Source of the DNA: Clostridiales bacterium
GTDB taxonomy: Bacteria > Bacillota > Clostridia > TANB77 > CAG-508
Assembly: GCA_003534295.1 (NCBI GenBank)
Contig: DPDV01000013.1
Coordinates: 104,999-168,998, forward strand
Direction of reading: 5' to 3'
DNA: 64,000 nucleotides
The position numbers and the translations under genes were made by a program. Positions 15,755-25,600 of this stretch are shown in pieces. Within the stretch, counting starts at the first letter, position 1, and each line of letters begins with the position of its first letter. Under the pieces are notes generated by a model, which was not told where the DNA came from, searched no databases, and saw only the letters and a list, made by a program, of their open reading frames with translations.

Positions 15755-15830
15755 GCTTCTATAGCTCAGTAGGTAGAGCACAGCCATGGTAAGGCTGGGG
15801 TCGCCGGTTCGATTCCGGCTGGAAGCTCCA
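15755..15830 (+). tRNA. tRNA-Thr (anticodon GGT)
   Basis: A full cloverleaf can be drawn: acceptor GCTTCTA with TGGAAGC, D arm with TAGCTCAGTAGGTAGAGC, anticodon stem CAGCC/GGCTG with loop ATGGTAA (anticodon GGT, reading ACC and ACT), T arm GCCGG TTCGATT CCGGC, discriminator T and an encoded CCA. It stands alone between sigH and ychF. Confidence 0.95.
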
Positions 15831-15862
15831 TTTTATGCATTAAGAAAGGAACGTGAATAAAT

Positions 15863-16954
15863 ATGAAAATGGGAATAGTTGGACTTCCAAATGTTGGTAA
15901 AAGTACATTGTTTAATGCTATTACAAATGCAGGAGCAGAATGTGCAAATTACCCTTTTTGCACTATAGAACCTAATATTGGAGTTGTACCAGTACCAGAT
16001 AAAAGATTAGATGTTTTAGCAGAAATGTATAAAACACAAAAAATAACACATGCAATAGTAGAATTTGTTGACATTGCTGGCTTAGTAAAAGGAGCAAGCA
16101 AAGGAGAGGGTCTTGGAAATAAGTTTTTATCACATATAAGAGAAGTTGATGCAATTTGCGAAGTAGTAAGATGCTTTGAAGATAGTAATATAACACATGT
16201 TGATGGAACTATTAATCCAATAAGAGATATTGAAACAATAAATTTAGAGCTTGTTTTTGCTGATATTGAAACAATTGATAAGAAAATTGAAAGCGTAAAG
16301 AAAAAAATAAAAGCAGACAAAAAATTTCAAGAAGAACTAGATTTGTTAGAAAAAATAAAAGATACACTGGAGCAGGGAAAACCGGCTAGGTCCTTGGATT
16401 TTACAGATGAAGAAATAGGCTTACTAAAGGAAACATTTCTACTTACAATGAAGCCAATACTGTATATTGCAAATATTTCTGAACATCAAATTGAAAATAT
16501 TGAAGATGACAAATATGTAAAACAAGTTATTGAGTATGCAGAACAGGAAAATGCAGAAGTTGTTCCACTTTGCGTTAAAATAGAAGAAGAGCTTGCAAGC
16601 TTAGAAGGACAGGACAAACAAGAAATGATGGAAGCATTGGGAATTAAAGAATCTGGACTAGATAGAGTTATACAAAAAAGTTATAATCTATTAGGACTAA
16701 TGTCTTTTTTAACAGCAGGTGAGCCAGAGGTAAGAGCATGGACTATAAAGAAAGGTACCAAAGCCCCACAAGCAGCCGGAAAAATACATACAGACATAGA
16801 AAGAGGATTTATAAGAGCAGAAGTAGTCTCATATGATGACCTTATAAAAGAGGGTTCAATGAGTAATGCAAAAGAAAAAGGTCTAGTGCGTTCAGAGGGC
16901 AAGGAGTATATAATGCAAGAAGGAGATATTGTTTTATTTAGATTTAATGTGTAA
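15863..16954 (+). CDS. ychF: Redox-regulated ATPase YchF (OLA1 family)
   Basis: A 363-residue P-loop protein of the Obg-related YchF family, which binds ATP rather than GTP and associates with ribosomes. Motifs: GLPNVGKSTLFNAIT (residues 6-20), DIAGLVKGASKGEGLGN (about 71-87) and NISE in place of the NKxD guanine-specificity motif (about 204), which is the hallmark of the family. The C-terminal TGS domain includes FLTAGEPEVRAWTI and ends with EGDIVLFRFNV. Spacing of 32 bases after the tRNA; AAAGGAACG upstream of the ATG. Full length and typical. Confidence 0.95.
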   Translation: MKMGIVGLPNVGKSTLFNAITNAGAECANYPFCTIEPNIGVVPVPDKRLDVLAEMYKTQKITHAIVEFVDIAGLVKGASKGEGLGNKFLSHIREVDAICEVVRCFEDSNITHVDGTINPIRDIETINLELVFADIETIDKKIESVKKKIKADKKFQEELDLLEKIKDTLEQGKPARSLDFTDEEIGLLKETFLLTMKPILYIANISEHQIENIEDDKYVKQVIEYAEQENAEVVPLCVKIEEELASLEGQDKQEMMEALGIKESGLDRVIQKSYNLLGLMSFLTAGEPEVRAWTIKKGTKAPQAAGKIHTDIERGFIRAEVVSYDDLIKEGSMSNAKEKGLVRSEGKEYIMQEGDIVLFRFNV

Positions 16955-17014
16955 ATAATTGCACGAAATACAATATTAAATTATTTTAATGACATACAGC
17001 ACACTAGGCAACAT

Positions 17015-17058
17015 AAATCACCTCATTTCATATTATGTAATATGGAATGAGGTGATTT
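17015..17058 (+). promoter_or_regulatory. Long hairpin covering the ZIP gene ribosome binding site
   Basis: Left arm 17015-17034 pairs with right arm 17039-17058 over about 20 bp with one GU. The right arm contains GAGGTGATTT, the ribosome binding site for the TTG start at 17062. There is no T-run after it. It could shut off translation initiation of the ZIP gene when folded, or attenuate read-through from ychF. Confidence 0.6.
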
Positions 17059-17061
17059 AGA

Positions 17062-17860
17062 TTGAATTGGTTTGAGAGCTTAACACCAGTTATGCAAGCA
17101 ATATTAGCTACGACCTTTACGTGGGCTGTAACGGCTTTAGGAGCTCTTATTGTATGTTTTTTTAAAGAAATGAATGGCAAGATTTTAGATACCATTTTAG
17201 GTTTTAGTGCAGGAGTGATGATTGCAGCATCTTTTTGGTCTTTAATTGCACCAGCCATAGATTTATCGGCAGAACTTGGCTACATAGCTTGGTTGCTACC
17301 AGCACTTGGCTTTGTGCTAGGAGGAATGTTTGTATTAATATCAGATGGTTTCTTAGACAGGATGTTAAAAGCAAAAAACAACTTAAAAAGTTCAACATCT
17401 TTAAAAAGAAGTATACTTTTAATATCTGCTATAACTATTCACAACATACCAGAAGGAATGGCAGTTGGAGTAGCCTTTGGAGGAATTGCAAATAATGTTC
17501 CACGGAATGACAATAATTGGAGCTATTATGTTGGCAATTGGAATAGGCATTCAAAATTTTCCGGAAGGAGCAGCAGTTGCATTACCATTAAGAAGAGAAG
17601 GTTATTCAAGATTTAAGAGTTTCATGATAGGGCAAGCGTCAGCATTAGTGGAACCAATATCTGCTGTAATTGGCGCAATACTTGTAATATATATAAGGAG
17701 TATAATGCCATTTTTACTTGCATTTGCAGCAGGAGCAATGATTATAGTGGCAGCAAGAGAATTGTTACCAGAATCTGTTAAGGAACACAAAAATCTGTCA
17801 ACACTTGGACTTATATTAGGTTTTGTTATAATGATGATTTTAGATGTAGCATTAGGATAA
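17062..17860 (+). pseudogene. ZIP-family metal transporter, frameshifted
   Basis: Two overlapping frames together make one complete ZIP (ZupT-like) transporter of about 265 residues with eight hydrophobic segments, which would import zinc or other divalent metals. The first frame holds TM1-4 and the metal motif TIHNIPEGMAVGVAFGGIANNV; the second holds GMTIIGAIMLAIGIGIQNFPEGAAVALPL and the last segments. Removing one base (C at 17503) joins VP to GMT in frame. Both signature His-x3-Glu type motifs (HNIPEG, QNFPEG) survive. Either a recent disabling mutation or a base-call error. Start is TTG at 17062 behind GAGGTGA. Confidence 0.8.
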
Positions 17861-17879
17861 AAAAAATTGTAAAAAAGGC

Positions 17880-17908
17880 TTGACTATGTGCGACAAAAAT
17901 AGTACAAT
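17880..17908 (+). promoter_or_regulatory. SigA-type promoter for the IPKTG surface protein
   Basis: TTGACT (17880-17885), 17-base spacer, TACAAT (17903-17908), ending 64 bases before the likely start codon. Confidence 0.65.
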
Positions 17909-17972
17909 TAATTATGTAAGAAGTTATTTAAAGGTAATTTAAAAATATATGTCGAAAGAAGAGGTAAAAGAT

Positions 17973-18338
17973 ATGTCAAATGTACTAAAAAAGACTTTAT
18001 TAGTTTTAGGTGTAATAATATTAATAAGTGCGGTAGCATTACCATTAATTAGCAAGGTAAAAGCAACAAACGAAGACTTGGACTTGAATTCACTAATTGA
18101 TGATGGTGACGACAACAATACAGCAAACAATAATACTGAAAATTCTTCTAATAATACAACCGATGGAAATACGGAAAATACAAATGTAACATTAAATGAT
18201 AAAGACAACAAAAATACTAGTGAAAATACAATACCAAAAACAGGTGTTACAGAAGATATTACAGTAATAGGTTTTATCGTTGTATGTGTTGGTTCTGCTG
18301 TATATGCATATAGAAAAGTAAGAAGTTATAATGTATAA
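17973..18338 (+). CDS. Small secreted or surface protein with IPKTG sorting-like signal
   Basis: A 121-residue protein: hydrophobic N-terminal segment (TLLVLGVIILISAVALPLI), an Asn/Thr/Asp-rich low-complexity linker (about residues 35-85), then IPKTG followed by a hydrophobic segment and a basic tail RKVRSYNV. This is the layout of sortase-anchored wall proteins (LPxTG), with Ile at the first position. The mature part is only a linker, so it may be a stalk, a small peptide precursor or a membrane spacer. A start at 17949 is possible, but 17973 has AGAGGT at better spacing. It has its own promoter and terminator. Confidence 0.65.
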   Translation: MSNVLKKTLLVLGVIILISAVALPLISKVKATNEDLDLNSLIDDGDDNNTANNNTENSSNNTTDGNTENTNVTLNDKDNKNTSENTIPKTGVTEDITVIGFIVVCVGSAVYAYRKVRSYNV

Positions 18339-18360
18339 AATTAAAGATAATAAAAGATAA

Positions 18361-18398
18361 AAAGATGATTTTTGTATAATGCAGAAATCATCTTTTTT
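18361..18398 (+). terminator. Rho-independent terminator
   Basis: 11-bp stem AAAGATGATTT / AAATCATCTTT followed by a T-run, closing the IPKTG protein gene. Confidence 0.88.
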
Positions 18399-18531
18399 TA
18401 TGTTGTAGGAGAATCTTGATTGAACGTCATGTGAAATTAAAAAATAATATTTTTTTCAAAAAAGGATGCAAAAATATATTAATGTATGATACAATGTAAC
18501 AAGTAAATTTTAAATAAAGGAGAGTGCAAAT

Positions 18532-19239
18532 ATGTCCGAAATAAAATACAAAAGAGTATTGTTAAAACTAAGTGGAGAAATGCTTGGAGGACAAGAAAAA
18601 AGGGGAATTGACATATCTGTTTTGGATGAGATAAGTAATCAGATAAAAAGAATGTTAGAAGCAAAAGCAGAAATGGCAATTGTAATAGGTGCAGGAAACT
18701 TTTGGAGAGGTAAAAAAGAAGATGAAATAGAAAGAACAACATCAGATTATATAGGAATGTTGGGAACAACAATGAATGGATTAGCTTTACAAAGTCGATT
18801 GCAAAAAAATGGTATTGACGCAATATTACAAACTGCAATAAAAATGGAACCAGTAGCTGAGCAATTTTCTAGAAGAAGAGCTGTAGAATATTTAGAGCAA
18901 GGGAAGGTTGTTATTTTTGGAAGTGGAACAGGTAATCCTTATTTTACAACAGATACTGCAGCAGCTTTAAGAGCAGCAGAAATAAATGCTGATGCAATAT
19001 TAGTTGGAAAAACAATAGATGGTGTATATTCAGATGATCCTAAAATTAACTCGGCAGCTATAAAATATGATAATATAACATATCAAGATATTTTAAATAA
19101 AGATTTAAAAGTAATGGATTTAACAGCAATATCTCTTTGCAAGGAAAACAATATACCATTAGTAGTATTTGCATTGCAAGAACCAGAAAACATTATTAAA
19201 GCCATTAAAGGCGAAAAAATAGGAACATTAGTAAATTAA
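18532..19239 (+). CDS. pyrH: Uridylate kinase
   Basis: Phosphorylates UMP to UDP, the first step toward UTP and CTP. A 235-residue amino acid kinase-fold protein, clearly bacterial PyrH: KRVLLKLSGEMLGG at the start, VIGAGNFWRG (about 46), the nucleotide site GTGNPYFTTDTAAALRA (about 129-145) and KTIDGVYSDDPK (about 163). GGAGAGTGCAAAT precedes the ATG. First gene of a conserved block with frr, uppS, cdsA and rseP. Confidence 0.97.
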   Translation: MSEIKYKRVLLKLSGEMLGGQEKRGIDISVLDEISNQIKRMLEAKAEMAIVIGAGNFWRGKKEDEIERTTSDYIGMLGTTMNGLALQSRLQKNGIDAILQTAIKMEPVAEQFSRRRAVEYLEQGKVVIFGSGTGNPYFTTDTAAALRAAEINADAILVGKTIDGVYSDDPKINSAAIKYDNITYQDILNKDLKVMDLTAISLCKENNIPLVVFALQEPENIIKAIKGEKIGTLVN

Positions 19240-19256
19240 GAAAGGAAAATGAATTT

Positions 19257-19805
19257 ATGGAATTTAATGAATTTGAAGAAAGAATGGAAAAAACAATAAG
19301 TGTATTTGAGGAGAATTTATCAGAAATTAGAGCAGGAAGAGCAAATCCAGCAATCTTGAATAAGATAACAGTAAACTATTATGGAACAGCAACACCAATA
19401 AACCAAGTGGCAGGAATTTCTGTGCCAGAGGCAAGATTAATTGTTATACAACCATGGGATGTTAGCTTATTAAAAGAAATAGAAAAGGAAATTTTGAAAG
19501 CAGATATAGGAATTAACCCAAATAATGATGGAAAAGTAATAAGACTAGCATTTCCAGAATTAAATGAAGAAAGAAGAAAAGAAATTGTAAAAGATATAAG
19601 AAAATTAGCTGAGGAAGCTAAAATATCTATTAGAGCAATAAGAAGAGATGGCATAGATTCTGCAAAAATAAAACAAAAAAATTCTGAAATAACAGAAGAT
19701 GATTTAAAAAATGCAGAGACACAAATGCAAAAATTAACTGATAAAAAAATAGAAGAAATAGAAAAAATATTAGAAAATAAAGAAAAAGAAGTAATGAGCA
19801 TATAA
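19257..19805 (+). CDS. frr: Ribosome recycling factor
   Basis: With EF-G, splits post-termination ribosomes. 182 residues, the standard length, with the family stretch LSEIRAGRANPAILNKITVNYYGT near residue 20 and IRRDGIDSAK near the C-terminus, and the expected three-helix-bundle heptads. Seventeen bases after pyrH, the usual neighbour in Bacillota. Confidence 0.97.
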   Translation: MEFNEFEERMEKTISVFEENLSEIRAGRANPAILNKITVNYYGTATPINQVAGISVPEARLIVIQPWDVSLLKEIEKEILKADIGINPNNDGKVIRLAFPELNEERRKEIVKDIRKLAEEAKISIRAIRRDGIDSAKIKQKNSEITEDDLKNAETQMQKLTDKKIEEIEKILENKEKEVMSI

Positions 19806-19829
19806 AACAATTGGGAGGCAATTAATAAT

Positions 19830-20534
19830 ATGGAAAAAAATTTACCTAAACATATTGCACTTATAATGGACGGAAATAGAAGGTGGGCAAAAGAAAGAAA
19901 CTTAGATATTAAGCAAGGACATTATGCAGGTGCGGAAAATTTAGAGAAGATTGCATTATATGCAAATAAAATTGGAATTAAATATATGACAGTATATGCT
20001 TTTTCTACAGAAAATTGGAAAAGGTCAGAGGCGGAAGTAAAAGGTTTAATGCTATTGCTAAAAGCATATGTAGAAAAAATGCTTGCAAAAACCAATTCGA
20101 ATAACATAAAAATAAACATATTGGGAGATATTTCTAAATTGGATATATCACTTCAAAAAAGCATAAATAGAATATTAGACAAAACAAAAGAGAATACAGG
20201 GCTAACATTAAATATTGCTTTTAACTATGGTGGTAGAGATGAGATAGTTAAGGCTACACAAAAAATATCAGAAGAAGTAAAAAAAGGCAATATAAATGTA
20301 GAAGATATAGATGAGAAAATGGTTGGAGATTACTTATATACTAAGGGGCAACCAGATCCAGATATAATGATACGAACAAGTGGAGAATTAAGATTAAGTA
20401 ATTTCTTACTTTGGCAACTAGCATATACAGAATTTGTATTTTTAAATAAGTACTGGCCAGATTTTAATGAAAAAGACTTGGACAATGCTGTAGAAGATTT
20501 TCAAAAAAGACATAGGAATTTTGGAGCAAACTAA
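19830..20534 (+). CDS. uppS: Isoprenyl transferase (undecaprenyl diphosphate synthase)
   Basis: Condenses isopentenyl diphosphate onto farnesyl diphosphate to make the C55 lipid carrier for cell wall synthesis. 234 residues with the cis-prenyltransferase motifs HIALIMDGNRRWAKERN (about residue 7, Asp binds Mg), AFSTENWKRS (about 60), NIAFNYGGRDEI (about 127) and RTSGELRLSNFLLWQ (about 180). Sits between frr and cdsA as in many clostridia. Confidence 0.96.
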   Translation: MEKNLPKHIALIMDGNRRWAKERNLDIKQGHYAGAENLEKIALYANKIGIKYMTVYAFSTENWKRSEAEVKGLMLLLKAYVEKMLAKTNSNNIKINILGDISKLDISLQKSINRILDKTKENTGLTLNIAFNYGGRDEIVKATQKISEEVKKGNINVEDIDEKMVGDYLYTKGQPDPDIMIRTSGELRLSNFLLWQLAYTEFVFLNKYWPDFNEKDLDNAVEDFQKRHRNFGAN

Positions 20535-20554
20535 AAAAGAAAGGTAAAATAATT

Positions 20555-21361
20555 ATGAATTATAAAAGAGTTTTATCAGGAGTAATACTTTTTCCAATAA
20601 TGGCAATTATTTTTATTTTTGGAAATACATATTTTGTAGATACTTTAATAAGTATTATAGCAATTATGGGATTATATGAATATTATAATGCATTTAAAAC
20701 AAAAAATAAGCCTGTTGCAGTTATTGGATATATAGCAGCAGCAATGTTAGCAATTATTCATGTAATTCCTATTGACATAGCGTTAAAAGTAATTGCAGCA
20801 ATAATACCAATATCTATATTAATATTATTTTTAAAAGTAATATTTAGTAATATGAAAACAAATATTAGTGATATATCAATTACTTTTTTTGGAATCTGCT
20901 ATATAGTAATTTTTATAATGTTTATTCCGTTGATAAGAGAAAACCTAGCAAATGGTAAAATATTAATATGGTACGTTTTTCTTACTGCTTGGGGAACAGA
21001 TATATTTGCATATGTAGTTGGAAAAAGAATAGGAAAACATAAATTTACCGAGGTAAGTCCCAATAAAACCATTGAAGGATGTATTGGTGGAGTGATAGGA
21101 GCAGTCCTTTTATCTATGGTATATACTATTGTATGTAATAAAATATGGAATTTACAAATAAATTATATTTTTATAACCGTAATAAGTGTTATACTTAGCA
21201 TAATAGGTCAATTAGGAGATTTGGCGGAATCAAGTATAAAAAGATATACAGAAATAAAAGATACAAGTAACTTAATACCAGGACATGGAGGAATGTTGGA
21301 TAGAATAGATAGTGTATTATTTATAGCACCTATTGCATACTTTTTATTATCATTTATTTAA
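20555..21361 (+). CDS. cdsA: Phosphatidate cytidylyltransferase
   Basis: Membrane enzyme that makes CDP-diacylglycerol from phosphatidic acid and CTP. 268 residues with about eight hydrophobic segments and the family signature S-x-x-KR-x2-x-x-KD-x-x-x-x-x-PGHGG-x-LDR-x-D, seen here as SIKRYTEIKDTSNLIPGHGG (about residue 226) followed by MLDRIDS. Supplies the substrate for PgsA encoded at 10 kb. In close series with uppS and rseP. Confidence 0.95.
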   Translation: MNYKRVLSGVILFPIMAIIFIFGNTYFVDTLISIIAIMGLYEYYNAFKTKNKPVAVIGYIAAAMLAIIHVIPIDIALKVIAAIIPISILILFLKVIFSNMKTNISDISITFFGICYIVIFIMFIPLIRENLANGKILIWYVFLTAWGTDIFAYVVGKRIGKHKFTEVSPNKTIEGCIGGVIGAVLLSMVYTIVCNKIWNLQINYIFITVISVILSIIGQLGDLAESSIKRYTEIKDTSNLIPGHGGMLDRIDSVLFIAPIAYFLLSFI

Positions 21362-21376
21362 TTTTGGAGGTACGCT

Positions 21377-22642
21377 TTGATTAGTTTTTTAATAAATGCA
21401 ATTAAAATAGTCTTTATCCTTGGCTTTCTTGTTTTTATTCATGAAGGTGGACATTTTATAATAGCAAAACTATGTAAGGTAAAAGTGAATGAGTTTGCAA
21501 TAGGCTTTGGACCAACAATATGGAGTAAGCAAGGAAAAGAAACAAAATATGCTTTAAGACTTATACCACTTGGTGGTTTTGTAAGTATGGAGGGAGAAGA
21601 AGAACGTTCTGAAGAAGAAGGTTCTTTTAGTAATGCCTCTATACCAAGACGTATAGCAATTGTTATGGCAGGAGGAACAGTAAATATAATTTTTGCACTA
21701 ATTGTATATTTTAGTTTGATGTCTTTTACAGGTAATAATATATCTAATATTGTAGATACAACTATACCAGGTTATAGTGCAGAAATTTATGGAATAAAAA
21801 GTGGGGATAAGATTTTAAAAATAAATAATCATAAAATAAGAACAAAAAATGATTTAGATGAAGAAATTAGAAATTGCAATGGAAATGATCTAATAGTTGA
21901 GGTAGAAAGAAACGAAAATAAAATTGAATATAAAATTGTACCAACAGAAGAAAAATACAATTACACAGGTATTGCATTAAAATATATTGAAAACAGCCCT
22001 TCAACGGAAATACTAGCGGTACAAAAAGATAGTCCAGCGGAAAAAGGAGGACTAACAAGCGGAGATGTAGTTTTAAAAATAAATTCTATAGATGTAGAAA
22101 ACGATGCAGAAAAGTTAGTAGAAAATATAAGCAAATCAGAAACAAACATAATACAATTTACTGTGCAAAGAAATAATGAAATTAAGGATTTTAATATAGA
22201 GGCAGAAGAAAAATTTAACTATTATTTAGGAATCAATTTAAAAATGGCAGAAAATAACTTTACTAACAATATTTATTATGCGTTTTGGAATACAGGTGAT
22301 TTCTTATTTTCTATAATAGATAATTTAAAAATGCTATTTACAGGTAATGTAGCAGTAAATCAACTAATGGGTCCTGTTGGAATAGGAGAAGTAGTTGTTG
22401 AAACAAAGGGTATAAGCGAATTTGTAAACATATTGGCTTTAATATCTATTTCTTTAGGAGTAACTAATTTATTGCCATTCCCACCGCTAGACGGTGGAAA
22501 GGTAGTGATTTTATTAATAGAAGGAATTAGAAAAAAACCATTAAAAGAAAATGTTGAACTAAAAATACAAATGATAGGCTTTTGCATTTTGATAGGCCTA
22601 AGTATTGTAGTAACATATAATGACATTTTAAGAATTTTTTAG
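21377..22642 (+). CDS. rseP: Site-2 intramembrane metalloprotease RseP
   Basis: Cleaves transmembrane anti-sigma factors and signal-peptide remnants inside the membrane. 421 residues: zinc-binding HEGGH in the first membrane helix (about residue 22), two PDZ-like stretches (about 130-195 and 210-280), and the second zinc motif NLLPFPPLDGG near residue 370. The start is a TTG behind GGAGG at good spacing. In most relatives dxr lies between cdsA and rseP and ispG after rseP; here neither is present. Confidence 0.94.
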   Translation: MISFLINAIKIVFILGFLVFIHEGGHFIIAKLCKVKVNEFAIGFGPTIWSKQGKETKYALRLIPLGGFVSMEGEEERSEEEGSFSNASIPRRIAIVMAGGTVNIIFALIVYFSLMSFTGNNISNIVDTTIPGYSAEIYGIKSGDKILKINNHKIRTKNDLDEEIRNCNGNDLIVEVERNENKIEYKIVPTEEKYNYTGIALKYIENSPSTEILAVQKDSPAEKGGLTSGDVVLKINSIDVENDAEKLVENISKSETNIIQFTVQRNNEIKDFNIEAEEKFNYYLGINLKMAENNFTNNIYYAFWNTGDFLFSIIDNLKMLFTGNVAVNQLMGPVGIGEVVVETKGISEFVNILALISISLGVTNLLPFPPLDGGKVVILLIEGIRKKPLKENVELKIQMIGFCILIGLSIVVTYNDILRIF

Positions 22643-22684
22643 ACGAATTGATTTTTTAAAGACTATTAGAACAAGGTGAAAATA

Positions 22685-25600
22685 ATGGAAAAAACGATTA
22701 AAGAAGTATTTAAGGACTATAATTCAAATAGTTTTGAGTTAAACGAAGCAAAAATAAAAACAGTTAATGTATTTAAAAAAACTGGAAGGATAGAGCTGAT
22801 ATTAATAGCAGAAAAACAAATAAAAATTTTGGATCTAATAGCATTTGAAAGATATATAGAAAAAAGGTTTGGATTCAAAGAAACCATAATAAAAATAGAA
22901 TATATTAAACTTCTACCTTTTACAATAATAGAAGAATGGAAAAATATAATTGAATACATTGCATATAAGTATCCATTAGCAAAAGCATTGCTAAAAGGCA
23001 GTATAGTAAATATAGATGGTAATAATGTAAATATCAATTTAGCTCTAAAAGGAAAAGACATATTAGAAACTAGACGATTTGATCAAATAATTGCAGAAAC
23101 TATGATGAATTTATACAATCAAAAATGTAATGTGAAATTTGTAGAAAAGCCACTTGAAGATATAATGTTACATCTACAAGAACAAAACAAAAAATTAGAG
23201 GAAGAATATATCTTAACAATTAAAAATCAAGAAAAGGAAAGCAAGAAAGAAAAAATAGAGGAGAAAAAAGAAGAAATAAAAGAATCTCCTAAACAAGTTA
23301 TAGAAGAGAAACAAGAAGAGAATAGCCCATTAATATATGGAAGAAGTGTAAAACTAAAGGAAACTTTAGTAAAAGTTGCAGATTTATCTGTTGATAGTGG
23401 ACGTGTATTGTTAGATGGTGAAATACTAAATATAGATTCCAGAGAGCTTAAATCTGGCAAACTTTTAGCAATGTTTGATTTGTATGATGGAACAAGCACA
23501 ATTACGTGCAAGGCTTTTTTGGAAAAAGAGAAAGCAAAGGAAATATTGGGAAAACTAAGTGGAGTCAGAGGTGTGAAAGTAGAAGGTACAGCACAATTTG
23601 ACCCATTTGCAAAAGAACTTGGTGTTATTGCAAACACTATAATAGAAGGTAATGGAATTAAGCGCGAAAAAAGGGAAGACAATGCTCCTATAAAAAGAGT
23701 AGAATTACATATGCATACACAAATGAGCCAAATGGATGGAATGACTTCGGCAAAGGATTTGATAAAAAGAGCTGTAAAATGGGGAATGAAATCTATAGCG
23801 ATAACAGATCATGGTGTTGTACAAGCCTTTCCAGAGGCACATAAATATTTGGAAAAAGACCATCCAGATATTAAAATTTTATATGGAGTTGAAGCATATT
23901 TAGCACCAGATAAAGTATCTCCAATATCTTTTTCTAAAAATCAAAGTTTAGATAATACCACGTATTGTGTGTTAGACTTAGAAACTACTGGAATTTCTTT
24001 CAGAACAGAAAAAATAACAGAAGTCGGAATAATGAAAATAAGAAATGGAGAATTGCTTGATAGCTTTTCTTGTTTTGTTAATCCAGAAAAGCCAATACCC
24101 CAAAAAGTCGTTGAGGTAACTAACATTACAGATGATATGGTAAAAGATGCAGATACAATAGATAAAGTTTTACCTAAAGTGATTGAATTTATAGGAGATA
24201 GTGTTTTAGTAGCTCATAATGCAGACTTTGATATTGGATTTCTAAAATACAATGCAACAGCATTAGGATTAAAATTAAATAATACATACATAGACACTTT
24301 GAAGTTAGCAAAAGAATTATTTCCTCAGTATAAGAAATATAAGCTAGGTATTATTGCAGAAAATCTTGGTATAAAAGTTGATGTAGCACATAGAGCCTTA
24401 GACGATGTGGATACTACAGTAAAAGTTTTCAATATAATGTTAGATATGTTAAAAGAACAAGGAGTAAAAACATTAGATGACATTGACAAAAAAGAATCGG
24501 GAAAAGCAGATTATAAATCATTACAGACATATCATGCTATAATTATTGCGAAAGACTATGTAGGACTTAGGAACTTATATAAATTAGTTTCGTATTCACA
24601 TTTAGATTACTTCTACAAAAAACCAAGAATATTAAAGTCTTTGTTTAAGAAATATTCTGAAGGATTAATATTAGGAAGTGCCTGTGAACAGGGAGAAATA
24701 TACAGGGCAATTGTTGCAGGCAAGACAGATGAAGAAGTAGAAGAAATTGCAAATGATTATGATTATTTAGAAATTCAACCAAATGGCAATAATATGTTTA
24801 TGGTTAGAAATGGAACTGTGGCAAACGTAGAAGCTCTACAAGAAATTAATAAAAAGATTGTAGAAATAGGAGAAAAACTACAAAAACCTGTTGTAGCAAC
24901 ATGTGATGTTCACTTTATGGATCCGCAAGATGAAATATACAGAAGAATATTAATGGCAGGACAAGGGTATGATGATGCAGATGAACAAGCTCCTTTATAT
25001 TTAAGAACAACAGAGGAAATGCTTAAGGAATTTGAATATCTTGGCGAAGAAAAAGCATACGAAGTAGTAGTAACAAATACAAATAAAATTGCAGATATGT
25101 GTGAAAATATAAGCCCAATATCTCCAGAAAAATGTCCACCACATATTGAAGGTTGTGAGCAAACTATTAAAGATATAGCTTATAAAAAGGCACATGAACT
25201 ATATGGAAATCCATTACCAGATATTGTAGAAGAAAGATTAAGTAAGGAATTGGATTCTATCATAAAAAATGGTTTTTCTGTTATGTATATTATTGCCCAA
25301 AAGTTAGTTTGGAAGTCAAATGAAGATGGATATATAGTAGGTTCAAGAGGTTCTGTTGGTTCATCATTTGCGGCATATGCAACAGGAATAACAGAGGTAA
25401 ATTCTTTACCACCACATTATAGATGCCCAAAATGTAAACATTCTGATTTTACAGATTATGGATATGCATGTGGATATGATTTGCCAGATAAAGATTGTCC
25501 GGAATGTGGCGCTAAAATGGTAAAAGATGGAATAGACATACCATTTGAAACCTTCTTGGGATTTAATGGGGATAAGGAACCAGATATAGACTTAAATTTT

